From: Petrosia ficiformis
Lineage: Eukaryota; Porifera; Demospongiae; Haplosclerida; Petrosiidae
DNA length: 64,000 nucleotides
Direction: 5' to 3'
Assembly (NCBI GenBank): GCA_947044365.1
Contig: OX345641.1
Coordinates: 7,669,065 to 7,733,064, forward strand
Notes under the pieces: generated by a model
What the model saw: only the letters and a program-made list of their open reading frames with translations
The model's database searches: none
Told to the model about the DNA's origin: nothing
Shown: positions 10,001-21,635 of the stretch, piece by piece
Numbering within the stretch: the first letter of the stretch is position 1
Layout of the letters: each line of letters begins with the position of its first letter
Translations under genes and position numbers: made by a program

Positions 10001-13000
10001 ACATAGTACAACTTCTGTACTGTACTAATGTATAAAATGTAGTGTTTGAGCAAGGTCGAGTGCACAGAAGACTTCATTATGATATGCAGGCATAAGAGAA
10101 TTCTCATATTAGTGTTTAAACATTCGCTCACATACGGACCGTCTTGTGGTTGGTTACAAGATGTGTCTACATCTCTGTATCAGACCTGAGATTAAGTGTT
10201 TTCATGATGCAAGCTAAAATATTGAGGGGCCAGGCCTCTCTTGTCAAAATATTGACGGGACAGGCCCCCTTGCCACTGTTCTTACTCCTACGTAAATAGA
10301 AGATCAAACACTGGGGATGACCATTACAAGCATCGCACTACTTGCAATATCAAAGTAGTGGCACTTGCTATAATTATAGTTTACCATTTATATAATAGTT
10401 ATGATTATTTTATAATGATAGTACATTTGTTTGCTAAACTATTTCTGTAGAGCCCCTTGATCATACCACATCACATAGCCAACAGACACAACAACAGCAA
10501 GAATGCAGTTCACAAATCCAACCTCAACCAATACCACAATCTCAGAATCCTTTAACACGTAAGAATTATGATTGACATTTCAATAGTATTTGAATGATCA
10601 ATAACATAGTACATGTAGACTAACTACTAGATAAACTGATATAACATTCTTAAATTGTTTGTTCTTCATTAAAAGTGTTATAAATAATAGTAAAACAATA
10701 CTTGAACTAATTACAACACATAAATAACTATACTTATGTGTATGTCAGACTTATAAATACTATCATTTCTCAGTTGCTAGTGTTTCTATACTGAATAAAT
10801 CACCAGAGCCCCTAGATGTTTATCATTTGCTGCGAGAAAAGTCAGCTGATTGGAAAGCATTTCGCAGAGAGATGAACCTTCATGATAACTATGAAGACAC
10901 ATTGGCACGAGATCCCCGTCTTAATGATGATGATAGATTGTATAAGGTGTTCACAAAGTGGATTGAGGCAGAGCCATCTCCAGTCACATGGGCCAAGATT
11001 CTTGAGATATTGCAAATCCTACATTTTCTAAATATCGCAAAAAAAGTGAGAGATTACTTACAAGATGGTGATGTGATTAAGAAATACAGCAAGAAAGAGG
11101 ATTATTCTGGTTAGTGTAGTTACTTTAGTTTGAACTGTGCTAACCATTCTGATGATAATTATTATGTATGAAATGGAAATAATTGACTCTGTTATTATAA
11201 TTAATTTCTATGGAATTAATTGTGAGGTTGGGATGACAACTGTTTAAATGTATGATTACAGCAGTATTACAGCTACATGTGGATCCTGTGAAATTCAAAT
11301 AGCTGTAGATTTTTGTGAGCCTCTGCTAAAGCAAATTTACGGTATTTAATTACAATCAAGATGAAAATATTTATTTACGTTTTTCTCAAAATGGAAGATT
11401 AATGACTTTGAAAATTTACTAGGTATTCAAGGCTATGTCTTCATCTTGATTGGGATGTATGATATTCCATTCTAGAGCTAATTAACACTCTACGCAAAAA
11501 CAAAATCTTCAGAGCAGGTCATATGTATATAATAATTTATCAAAGCAATGCACACCCTTATTGTTGCTGGTCATTATCATGATAGTGCTAAAACTAGTAT
11601 TATGATATTGCTACTTACTATCATGATAATGTTACTATATATCAATACTATTGCTGCCCATGAATTTGTTTAACACAATAAGCTAAGCAAACTGTTTGCA
11701 TTGAAAGGATTCTCTAAAATTGAAGGCATGTTGTGTTAATGACTTGTATTGTAAACATTACAAGACAAGTCGTTATTTAGATGCAAATTGTTAGAGCAGC
11801 ATCTCACAATATTATAAATAAAATGCTGCATTGCAAACTCATCTTTTAAGTATTATCAAGCAGATCGAAAAAATTGAATCTTTAGTTCATTAACACATAA
11901 ATATACTGGTTCACTTCTCTATCATTTTGAAAACTGACTTATGATGTTTGTAAATTCTCTAATTAAACAGCTCCAAACATTTGCTATTTGAAATGTATGA
12001 AGACTGTGTATATCATAGATATTTTCTTTACTATTTGGTTATTAATTTATAACATGTTTAGGTGCTACAAGTACAACCCCTCCTCTGGATTCGGTATCAA
12101 ACAAACCACGAAGTACTACTAGTACAGCCCCTTCTCTGGATTCGATACCAAAAAAACCACAAAGTACTAAAAGTACAATTCATCCTCCTATACCAAAGAG
12201 ACGACGAAGTACTACAAGTACAATCCATCCTCCTATACCAAAGAAACCACAAATTACTACAACTACAACCCCTCCTCTGGATTCGATACCACAAACTACT
12301 ACCAATACAGCCTCTCCTCTGGAATCGATACCAAAGAAACCACAAAGTACTACCAGTACAATCCGTCCTCCTATACCAAAGAGACGACGAAGTACTACAA
12401 GTACAATCCATCCTCTTATACCAAAGAAACCACAAGGTACTACAAATACAACCCCTCCTCTGGATTCAGAACCAAAGAAACCACAAAGCACTACAAGTAC
12501 AATCCGTCCTCCTATACCAAAGAAACCACAAAGTACTACCAGTACAGCCCCTCCTCTGGATTCGATACCACAAAGTACTACCAGTACAGCCCCTCCTCTG
12601 GATTCAATACCACAAGGTACTACAAATACAACCCCTCCTCTGGAATCGATACCAAAGAAACCACAAAGTACTACCAGTACAATCTGTCCTCCTATACCAA
12701 AGAAACCACAAATTACTACCAGCACAGCCACTCCTCTGGATTCGATACCAAAGAAACTACAAAGTACTACCAGTACAGCCCCTCCTCCAGATTCAATACC
12801 AAAGAAACCACAAAGTACTACAAATGCAATCCGTCCTCCTATACCAAAGAAACCACAAAGTACTACCAGTACAGCCCCTCCTCTGGATTCGATACCACAA
12901 AGTACTACCAGTACAGCCCCTCCTCTGGAATCGATTTCAAAGAAACCACAAAGTACTAGCAAAACAATCCGTCCTCCTATACCAAAGAGACGACGAAGTA

Positions 13001-14217
13001 CTACAAGTACAATCCATCCTCCTATACCAAAGAAACCACAAGGTACTACAAATACAACCCCTCCTCTGGATTCAGAACCAAAGAAACCACAAAGCACTAC
13101 AAGTACAATCCGTCCTCCTGTACCAAAGAAACCACAAAGTACTACAAGTACAGCCCCTCCTCTGGATTCGATACCACAAACTACTACCAATACAGCCTCT
13201 CCTCTGGAATCGATACCAAAGAAACCACAAAGTACTACAAGTACAATCCGTCCTCCTATACCAAAGAAACCACAAAGTACTACCAGTACAGCCCCTCCTC
13301 TGGATTCGATACCACAAACTACTACCAGTACAGCCCCTCCTCTGGATTCGATACCGCAAAGTACTACCAGTACAGCCCCTCCTCTGGATTCGATACCACA
13401 AACTACTACCAATACAGCCTCTCCTCTGGAATCGATACCAAAGAAACCACAAAGTACTACCAGTACAATCCGTCCTCCTATACCAAAGAGACGACGAAGT
13501 ACTACAAGTACAATCCATCCTCCTATACCAAAGAAACCACAAGGTACTACAAATACAACCCCTCTGGATTCAGAACCAAAGAAACCACAAAGCACTACAA
13601 GTACAATCCGTCCTCCTATACCAAAGAAACCACAAAGTACTACCAGTACAGCCCCTCCTCTGGATTCGATACCACAAACTACTACCAGTACAGCCCCTCC
13701 TCTGGATTCGATACCACAAACTACTACCAATATAGCCTCTCCTCTGGAATCGATACCAAAGAAACCACAAAGTACTACCAGTACAATCCGTCCTCCTATA
13801 CCAAAGAAACCACAAATTACTACCAGTACAGCCCCTCCTCTGGATTCGATACCAAACAAACCACAAAGTACTACCAGTACAGCCCCTCCTCTGGATTCAA
13901 TACCACAAATTACTACCAGTACAGCCCCTCCTCTGGATTCGATACCAAACAAACCACAAAGCACTACCAGTACAATCCGTCCTCCTATACCAAAGAAACC
14001 ACAAATTACTACCAGTACAGCGCCACCTCTGGATTCGATACCAAACAAACCACAAAGTACTACCAGTACAGCCCCTCCTCTGGATCCGATACCAAAGAAA
14101 CTACAAAGTACTACCAATACAGCCCCTCCTCTGGATTTGATACCACAAAGTACTACCAGTACAATCTGTCCTCCTAATGTGGAAGACTATTTATGTGAAG
14201 AAGTGGTCAAAAAATAG
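1495..14217 (+). CDS. Roc-COR GTPase with Death domain, microexon N-terminus and S/T/P tail (copy 1)
   Basis: Proposed exons: 35 three-nucleotide microexons (1495-6874), 7163-7193, 7591-9407, 9573-9846, 10451-10558, 10774-11109 and 12062-14217. All phases agree and the sum is 1,609 codons including TAG at 14215. The 7591-9407 exon encodes a Roc GTPase: P-loop GSAGVGKSS, switch-II DCGGQP (from 8109) and a G4-like VGTRGDKL. A COR-like region follows. The next exon adds a Cys-bearing segment, then comes a Q-rich linker, a six-helix Death domain (10828-11100) and a 718-codon Ser/Thr/Pro repeat. Roc-COR proteins bind GTP and usually dimerise; the Death domain suggests apoptotic or innate signalling in the cytosol. 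The start is inferred: the first microexon is ATG. The GTPase and Death exons are secure; the microexon part needs transcripts. Confidence 0.75.
2337..3105. mobile_element. 770-bp insertion in a microexon intron, with a long terminal hairpin
   Basis: The distance between the triplets at 2290 and 3205 is 915 bases instead of 142. The extra DNA lacks repeat sequence and has no open frame. Near its right end is a perfect 21-bp stem (3028-3048 with 3060-3080, 11-base loop), flanked by an outer pair gttataggtc / gacctataac (3007-3016, 3091-3100). I found no clear terminal inverted repeat, and at most a 3-base duplication (TAT). A non-autonomous element is likely; the class is unknown. Confidence 0.6.
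7163..7193 (+). CDS. Charged R/E exon joining array to GTPase, copy 1
   Basis: This 31-nt exon lies between acceptor tcatatag and donor gtaagt. Read in the frame fixed by the next exon it starts in phase 0 and encodes RERERERERE, plus one base that completes a Ser with the GTPase exon. The paralogous exon in copy 2 is 79 nt. Both are 3n+1, and the phase is what makes the upstream triplets whole codons. It probably forms a highly charged helix. Confidence 0.65.
12062..14217 (+). CDS. Ser/Thr/Pro repeat exon, C-terminal tail of copy 1
   Basis: The acceptor is aacatgtttag. In the phase set by the Death exon (G|GT) the frame stays open for 718 codons and ends VEDYLCEEVVKK then TAG at 14215. Repeats include STTSTAPPLDSIP, KKPQ, STIRPPIP and an occasional basic KRRR. 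It is low complexity with many possible phosphorylation or O-glycosylation sites and SH3-like PPIPKK motifs; a flexible tail is likely. Two other frames (one plus, one antisense) are also long and open because the repeat lacks stops. I chose this one for phase continuity and for its exit into unique sequence. No equivalent exon exists in copy 2. Confidence 0.65.
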
Positions 14218-15936
14218 ATCCAGAAAAATGACTATAAAGGTAAGTAATTTACTCAAATATATAGGCTCATTATATATAGTGACAAACCAATAATGGAAAC
14301 AGTCCATATTAACTATAAGGAAATTAATGGGCATGGCGTGTAAAAAGAGCGCATGTTCGAGCTATACCAGCAGGAAGATTCAGATCTAAATATGAACTAA
14401 AGTACAGTGGAACCCCCAATAAAGATATTGAATAATAGTCTGGTGTTGCCACCACTTTGTATGCCAAATCAGTTCTAACACAACATTTCTGCATTTATTT
14501 AGTTTATCACACTTGTCATAATTAGCATTCCAGTAGAACTATTTTGTGCATGGGCTGAAGTTCGAAGTGCAACAGAAAACACAATCTGGATACTGAAAGC
14601 CCACATAAAATATATTCCAACAACTCGTTTTATATGATCAATTTGTGGTTAATCAGAGACTATTTTTGTTTGCACATAATGTGTAACTCCTGCAGGCCTG
14701 AGGACATTTTTGGGTGTTCCTTCATGTAGCTATACCATGATTACGTAATCATTATAAATTAGTATTATTGTTAGGATTGGGTTTGCCTTTTTATTCATTC
14801 TTATGAACCTAATTTGATAATTATTTTAGATACACTTGATTCAAATTTTCTTTTTTATATTCTACAGAATATTAATACCACTTCAAACTACATAGAATTA
14901 ATGCCGTAGCTAATATAATTAATTTGTCCCTTCATAACTATTATTATTAGTTATTATTATTTCTGTTTTTAATTTTGGTATTTTTGCTATTATTATTTTT
15001 GTTTATTATTATTTTTGTTTATTATTATTTTTGTTTATTATTATATTATTTTTGTTTATTATTATTTTTGTTTATATTATTATTGTTGTTTCATAATTTT
15101 TCTTGTTTTTGCTACTATTACAATTTGAAATTGTGCTTTTTTTGTTTTGGGGAAAGAAATATTTATTGTGTATTTATTAATTTTGTTTATTGTTAATTTT
15201 TTGTTTTCGTTTTTTGTTTTTATAGTATTCATTGTTTTTGTTGTTATAGTGTTCTTTTTTTGTTTTTGTTTTTATACTTATTTTTTGGTTTTGTATTGTC
15301 TATTCTTTTGTGTTGATAAGGTATAACAATATTGTATTATTTTTATTGGTTTTGTTAATTTTTTTGTTTGTGGAACATTTTGTTATGTAAATTTAATTTT
15401 TCTTTCCCCTTATTAATGATAATGATTATAAACATTTCCACAATTTTTGGGTGTTTCATCATGTAATCCATGTAGCGGGATTACATCATCATTCTATCGT
15501 ACAATTATTCTAGGCAGTATCATTTTTAGATTGGGTGTGGTTTATTTAAGCGAGTGTTTCTATTTATAGTAGCAAATGGTTACATTATATTGTGCAGAAC
15601 CCTCACAACTGTGGCATTGTTAATATTACATATGTATTAAAAACATTAGTAATATTCTTATATGAAAATAATATTAATCATTTGATGTATTATTTACCAA
15701 GCCACAATGGATCCGGAGAGTTCTGTGCCTGTAATAATTGGGTAGTTTCTCGATGTGCTATGCAGATTGTAGATATGAATATTGTTTAGCCATCTTGACC
15801 TTAGCAACCAATGAAACAAACATTAATCTGTTGCTAAGATATCTATAACTATACCATTTTATTAAATTTCTCCTCAAATAATAACTATAATAATTATAAC
15901 AATATAAAATAGTAAATCATTATAACTGATATTTCA
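14218..15936. other. Intergenic, AT-rich
   Basis: No gene seen. A short dispersed repeat (taatgggcatggcgtgtaaa, near 14326) recurs in the intron at about 54.2 kb. From about 14940 to 15380 is a T-rich low-complexity tract built on ttattatttttgtt, matching 30740-31150 in copy 2. Confidence 0.5.
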
Positions 15937-17012
15937 TTATATATTGAATTTATGTCCAGCTTTTATATCTTCCTGTACTTGTCGTAAATTATCTTGTGCA
16001 TCTTTAAAATCAGGTTTCAATTTCAGTGCAGTCTGTAAATCTCTCTCAGCATCTTTATAACGTCCTAATGACAAGAGAAGATAAGCAGAATATAAAGAGA
16101 TCAATACCATACATCCATTAATAACCAAATTAATGAGAAGCAACAATTTCGTAATAATCGTTGCATGAGTTAAAACATAATATGGTAGCCTAATGATATA
16201 AATCATGAAGCGGGCTATAGTTTAATCAATAATCATTGATCAGTTCAAGAACAGCACAAAATGTACTGTTGCTGACATGGATGGCTTCACATACCGTGTT
16301 TCCTGGAATAGTACCCGCGAGTATTATTAATTTCAGGCCCAGTGATGATGTGGGTAGTAATTGAGGGTGGGTACTATTAATTTAATGTGTGCGTTAGGAG
16401 AGGCGGAACACGCCTTTCAACTTAAACACGTACACCTTTCAATGTGAATACGTTGCCTGAGTGGGCGGTGCAGGTACTATTTGAGGGCGGATACTATTTT
16501 TATTCAATCACTATAATAGTACGGGCACTATTTGAGGGCGGGTACTATTCGACGTGTGGGTATTATTCGAGGAAATACAGTATATAGTAACACAAACAAA
16601 TGCCAATCAAGTGCTAGTGTTATAGTGAATGTGTTTATGGAATTACCATTTTAAATATTCCTTAATGATATTCATTATTAGAAATGTTCCTGTCTTTATG
16701 GATGTGTGTACCTCATATTAAGAATACACTAATCACATGATGTCATTATGATAATTTTTTACTAAATGACATGTTTTAAGTACATCCCATTACTAACCCA
16801 TTCTATAGTGTACTTGTCCTCTATTATAATAAGCTATGGAAAATTCCGGATCATGTGATATAGCGTGTGTGTAATCAACGATAGCCTCATTAAAGTTGAC
16901 CCATAAGTATTGAATATGGCCACGAGTATTATATACATCTGCTAATTCATGAGACGTTAATTTGATTGGTCTATTTTGGTCACATGATTGATCAATATTC
17001 AGTAATTCATGA
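15937..17012 (-). pseudogene. TTC32-like TPR gene, truncated (copy 1)
   Basis: The last exon (from 15937, GRYKDAERDLQTALKLKPDF and on) and the 3' half of exon 1 (about 16806-17012) match the intact copy at 31391-32994. Upstream of the conserved KLTSHELADVYNTRG region the frame runs back about 30 codons into a stop (TAA) without a start codon, and similarity then ceases. A MITE (16292-16582) sits in its intron. It is probably non-functional; a new upstream exon cannot be excluded. Confidence 0.65.
16292..16582. mobile_element. MITE with TA-flanked inverted ends
   Basis: The left end TACCGTGTTTCCTGGAATAG pairs with the right end, which ends CGAGGAAATACAGTA. Internal GGGCGGGTACTATT-type motifs repeat. 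Copy 2 has an empty site (catggctttacataataacac near 32340), so insertion followed the duplication. Confidence 0.6.
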
Positions 17013-18611
17013 CTGTTCTTAAAATCATTAGAATTGTACTTATAATATTCATGTTAGCGGCCATTTATTCATCGATCAAAACAAATCCACCCATAATATC
17101 CTTATTAGGTACTTATAATATTCATAATAGCACCCATTTATTCATCGATCAAAACAAATCCACCCATAGTCTGGTCACAGATACATCATCCCTAGCAACC
17201 AAATTAAACTAACCACTTGTACAGTTGTACATAAGTATAACTTGTTTGTGTTTCCCTACTTATGTAGGGTTGTTATATGAAAGTGGTTAGTTTAGTTTTG
17301 TTAGCTAAGGTACCATCCCAATCTTGTTCCTGTGCCTTTTCTATTTTGACATCTCAACAGTCCGTTTAAACGTGTTTTTTTTTTATTATTCTTGTTTCGA
17401 TACTTTTTTTCAGTAATCATTTTTGCAGCATAAATAGAAATATGACTTTATCAAGCTCATTCGTTATGTTTTATTATTCTCTAATCATACTAAAATGATA
17501 ATACTTATAGGATAAATATTATTAATATTAATAAAGCATTAGCATTCATAAAGTTTGGATGCTTACCAAAATCAATACATGACAGGTCAATCCTTTTTGT
17601 ATTTCAGTGATGATTATTCTTTTTCACTTACAGCTGGCATAAATGTTGTTTTTAGGAATATGGCCAATGACTACTTCAATAAATTATTAACCCTTACTTG
17701 CGTAGGCGGAGCAGAGGATTACTGCAATTGTTTTGTCTGTCTGTCTGTCGGCAAAATTGCAGCAAACCTACGAATATTGACACTTTGAAAATACTACCAG
17801 CAGACATCAAATCATACAAGGATCAAAATTAACAACAGGCTTTTGCTAAAACCTTTCTGTTTTAAAGTTATGAAAATTTTTGTAACTCACAGTCGCCGTT
17901 TAACAACTTTCAGATGACATCTGGTAGCAAAAGAGTTCACTGAAAAACAGCTCATCTTGCTTGAAGCCTATCACTGTCAAATCAAATAAAGTACAATTGA
18001 AGTAGTGGCTGCTACAACTTCAAGCTGGCTCTAAGCTTTCAGCCATGACTGGCAATTTCTAGCTCCACCCATTTCATTTCATTCATGCCTTTTTCTAATT
18101 GTCTTGAACACTGACTTTGAGTGTAAGTTGTAATGCACACACACACACACAAATATAATAATTATAATCTTAGTATAATAATTGTAATAATTACTATAAC
18201 AGTCAAATATTATTGGTGACTGAATCATTCTTGTTTCCCAAATCACACTTGTGGCGAGGGTTCTGCACTGCAAGTGCATTCATTATAATTATTAATTATG
18301 TCAATAAAATGTGCAGTTACATTCAACATGGCATCCATTCATCAGAAAGATATTGGTTGACTAGATCAAATTACAAAACAGTACGACAATTGTTCCATGG
18401 AATTTAACTTGATATAAATTTATGTTTGTGCTAAAATTACTTCGATAGCTCCGGAAATATAGAAATGTATTTATTGATGAAAATATTCGATATAAAAACT
18501 TATGTGTGTATCAAGACTTATCTGTATGTATTAGCAGAGATTTCAGCTCATCATTTGCAATTGAAATGTACGAGTGGTCATAGAAAACATATAATGGATA
18601 AATAGACTCAC
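17013..18611. other. Spacer between duplication copies, no gene seen
   Basis: It holds a direct repeat of about 70 bases (catttattcatcgatcaaaa at about 17061 and 17137), a segment with a tctgtctgtctg run near 17736 and a CA microsatellite near 18135. No exon set is supported. Confidence 0.4.
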
Positions 18612-19167
18612 CCTCCTAGTGATACACCAGTAGCTACTATGGGTGTCCCTGGATATAATGAGTTAATTGATTCTACAACACATTCCAGATCTTCAGTGTT
18701 TGTGGCTGAGTATAGGCGAGGGGTTTTAAGAGGGTACCTTGTTGATTAAATACCACTGGACGATATCCTTTTGATGGTATATCTTGTACAAAATGAAGAA
18801 TATAATTAAGAGTTCCCTACAGGGATAAATACATGAATGAATAGAGATAAGTGGATGAATCCAATGGATAGATGTAGATGAATGAACAAATCACAGAGAG
18901 ATGACAGGATGTGTGAATAGAATAGAAGTCCAGGAGAAATGGACGGATGGACTGGTGAGGTGGAGGTATAAAGAAGTGAATGGAAGAATAGATGTGTGGA
19001 CACAAGCTAGGAGTAATAACATCAAATATATGAATAGTCCAACAAGTTTCACTAACCAGTTAGCTAATCCTGGTAATATTAGAAAGATAGGAGCATCACG
19101 TTTAATAGATTCACACACACCCCAGTCCAAAGCCAACTCACCTCCATCAGGAAGAGTGAGTGTTTGA
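18612..19167 (-). pseudogene. ABHD1/ABHD3-like alpha/beta hydrolase fragment
   Basis: Exon A (19167 down to about 19050) follows acceptor tcctaccag and encodes QTLTLPDGGELALDW and then APIFLILPGLAN, like the N-terminal part of ABHD1/3 hydrolases. Exon B (18816-18612) encodes GTLNYILHFVQDIPSKGYRP, then a one-base frame break, then ATNTEDLECVVESINSLYPG and VATGVSLGG (nucleophile Ser) before donor gtgagt. The break and the absence of flanking exons point to a pseudogene or gene fragment. Confidence 0.6.
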
Positions 19168-19171
19168 CTGG

Positions 19172-19174
<3 letters not shown>

Positions 19175-19238
<64 letters not shown>
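19175..19238. repeat. (GA)n microsatellite
   Basis: About 32 uninterrupted GA units, next to the ABHD-like fragment. Confidence 0.9.
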
Positions 19239-19241
<3 letters not shown>

Positions 19242-20399
19242 AGAGCAATAAGATGACAGAAATGAAAGGAGGAGGACAGAGGAGCAGAGTGTAAATTAGA
19301 TAACCACTTAGCAGTATTTTAGTTAGGGAAGTTCAACTGAGGCCACATGCAAACTAAACTCCAAGGTAATGATCACATTACTGAACAAAACAAATGGATC
19401 ATGTAGGATCCAATTCCAGTATAGATATCGCTAATCCTAGAGGGTGAGTAGTGGCACACATCTATCAATCCTGGAGTCTAGGGGCACACATCCCTCAATC
19501 CAGGAAGGTAGGATTAAAACCTGATATACTATAAGTGATTTCATCATTAAATGCAAGGAGCCAGATACCCTATACGATCCCAACAAATGATGCATAAACT
19601 ACCTTTCATGTTTTACACCACGTTGTGTTGGTTAACTCGCTAGTTACAGTAGTACATAGTAGAGGTCTTTTAAATACTATATCTTGCAGTGTTTGAAATA
19701 CTGGATTTGGTAAAACCGAGGGTAAAACCCTTGTGTCTCTGTAGCCAGACAAGCCCCAAATGATCACATGACTCGACGGAGCGCGAAGGCGCGGTCAGGA
19801 ACAACGTATATACTGTTATTGGTCCGTTAACGCGTTATAGCGACCCTGCTGCACTGTATAGTCTTCGTCAGTGAAAGTGAGAAGTGAGTTTGGTTTCTAT
19901 TTATTAATAATTACTAGATCTACTGTATCTATACGAAATATTAATGAAATGTAGGCTCAGTGGATATTTTTCCAGTATGCGTAACGGACTCGGCTATAAA
20001 CAAGATGCATATTGAGATAGCTCAATAATCGACTGTTTAGATCTCAATTCTTCTGAGGGAATCTAAGTACTGTTTCTATTTCTGCACTGTTGCTTGGCAT
20101 TATCAATCACACAAATTATCATTTATATATATACCCGATAAATATCCACTGCCTAAATAAAGAATATGTAGGGATAGGCTAACTTCACAAGGAAATTAAA
20201 CTTTCTACTTCCATTTTCGTAACCCTACATAAGTAGCTACGAATTTACAAAGTAATGTCATTACTTATAAAAAGGGTGAAAGTGGTTGGTTTAGTTTTGT
20301 TGTATCCCAAACTTGTTGCATACATTTTTGTTTTGATATTCTTATAATTATGTTCCTTGTTTTTATTATATAACTGTATATTAACCATTCATAGGATGG
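19239..20399. other. Spacer and 5' flank of copy 2
   Basis: No coding exon is seen. From 19860 the sequence is the duplicated flank of the Roc-COR gene. Confidence 0.4.
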
Positions 20400-20602
20400 T
20401 CTAGTCTCGCATGCCAGACCTATAGAGTCTACATGCAACGAGAAAGCTTTACATCAGTTTGTCCAATGACAACACAAATGCAAACATACAGGCTATTTCC
20501 AAATCCAGTGTGTAAACATTACAATCATGCCATAGTTGTGTAGAAAGTGCATAATAACTTGCTTCTGTTTTCATTTCAAAGAGTTATAGCCCATATCCCA
20601 AG
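20400..20602 (-). pseudogene. RecQ-type helicase relic, copy 2
   Basis: This is the counterpart of the 767-952 relic and aligns by nucleotide sequence, but the reading frame is interrupted. It shows that the insertion predates the segmental duplication. Confidence 0.45.
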
Positions 20603-20889
20603 TTACTGTATTGATCACTACTTCTAGTTCAATTTATTTAAACATGACATAATGAAATGGGTGTATATATTATGATGTTTATGCAATCTAATTAGGACGA
20701 AGGTTTTCATGCGCTATAAGAACAAAATGATGTATAGTATGTTACCAGACCCTTTCTCATTGTATGAGTCTAGCATGCGAAACTAAGGATGCAATATTAC
20801 CTCATTAATGTAGAGATGAGTGACCACTGATAAAAACTATAACTGACTAAATATTAATAGTGCTTTAAGTGTAGAGATTATGAATCAAA

Positions 20890-20976
20890 AGACCTCCATG
20901 AAGTCTAATGAATTTGATTATAAATAAATAGTTCAGCTACAATGAATTCATTGGAATTACAATCTCTTGGAGGTCT
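20890..20976. mobile_element. Small palindromic MITE-like element, copy 2
   Basis: Same inverted-repeat element as 1006-1093, with the ends AGACCTCC and GGAGGTCT conserved. Confidence 0.55.
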
Positions 20977-21197
20977 TGTACAATAAAATTATTCACAACC
21001 TAAATTGGGATGATCTCGTGTAGAATTTTTTCATACTGATACAACAATTTTACAAGTGATTGGTATAATTATTATATCAATCAAAAGACTGGTCATCAAT
21101 GTGATATAGTTATACTTTGAAATTTATTCTTGAGGCTATTAGCTACAATAATTATTTGTTTTAGAATTGTAATAGTATTAATATGTTATTATTAATA

Positions 21198-21579
21198 CAC
21201 TGCAAAAATAAAATTATTAAAATAACAAATTTATTGGTTATTACGAACGCAAGGAATAATTGTAATTTAAGTGGTCATGTAGATTGTTATGGATTTACAT
21301 GTAATTATAATCTAATAATAATAATCTCAATATCCTTATGCTGTCTAGTAGATGTACAAAGAAATAGAATAAGTATTTTAATTGAGCCATTTTAGGTTGC
21401 CAAACCTTCTTTATGCATCTAATATGAGATATTAGGTATGATAATTAGTACTATATGATTAGTACAAAGCATTAGATGTATGTATTCTCAACAACCAACT
21501 AATTTGTTAAATCCTTGTAACTGCACTAACCAAGATATTGGTTATAATTATTAACAATTCTGTTTCTACAATGCAACAG
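21198..21579. mobile_element. CACTGC-ended MITE (TA target), copy 2 flank
   Basis: It starts TA-CACTGCAAAAATAAAATT, contains aaatttattggttattacga, and ends with the matching but decayed inverted half (ccttgtaactgcactaacca ... gcaacagTA). A better-preserved relative is at 61957-62347. The corresponding site in copy 1 (about 1290-1385) lacks it. Confidence 0.6.
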
Positions 21580-21635
21580 TATTTTCTGAGAATCTTAATC
21601 TTTTCAATCACTAAGACTTGGAATATAACCCATTA

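Larger units (their letters stand above)
20..17015. repeat. Segmental duplication, copy 1
   Basis: This block aligns in order and orientation with 19860-32995. Shared landmarks are the 5' flank (a run beginning tcttcgtcagtgaaagtgag), a RecQ-like relic, a small hairpin element, the microexon array, the Roc-COR and Death exons, a T/G-rich tract and the TTC32 exons. Copy 1 alone has the large S/T/P repeat exon (12062-14217), a 770-bp insertion at 2337-3105 and a MITE at 16292-16582. Its TTC32 exon 1 loses similarity near 17015, which I take as the 3' breakpoint. Homology starts about 20 bases inside the window, so the 5' breakpoint is probably also here. Confidence 0.85.

Noticed and set aside
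12180..14117. 645-codon antisense frame (Gly/Val/Ile-rich) and the 557-codon LQVQPLLWIRY frame
   Set aside because: Both arise because the S/T/P repeat lacks stops in several frames. Neither links to exons by phase, and the sense frame in phase with the Death domain exits into unique sequence.
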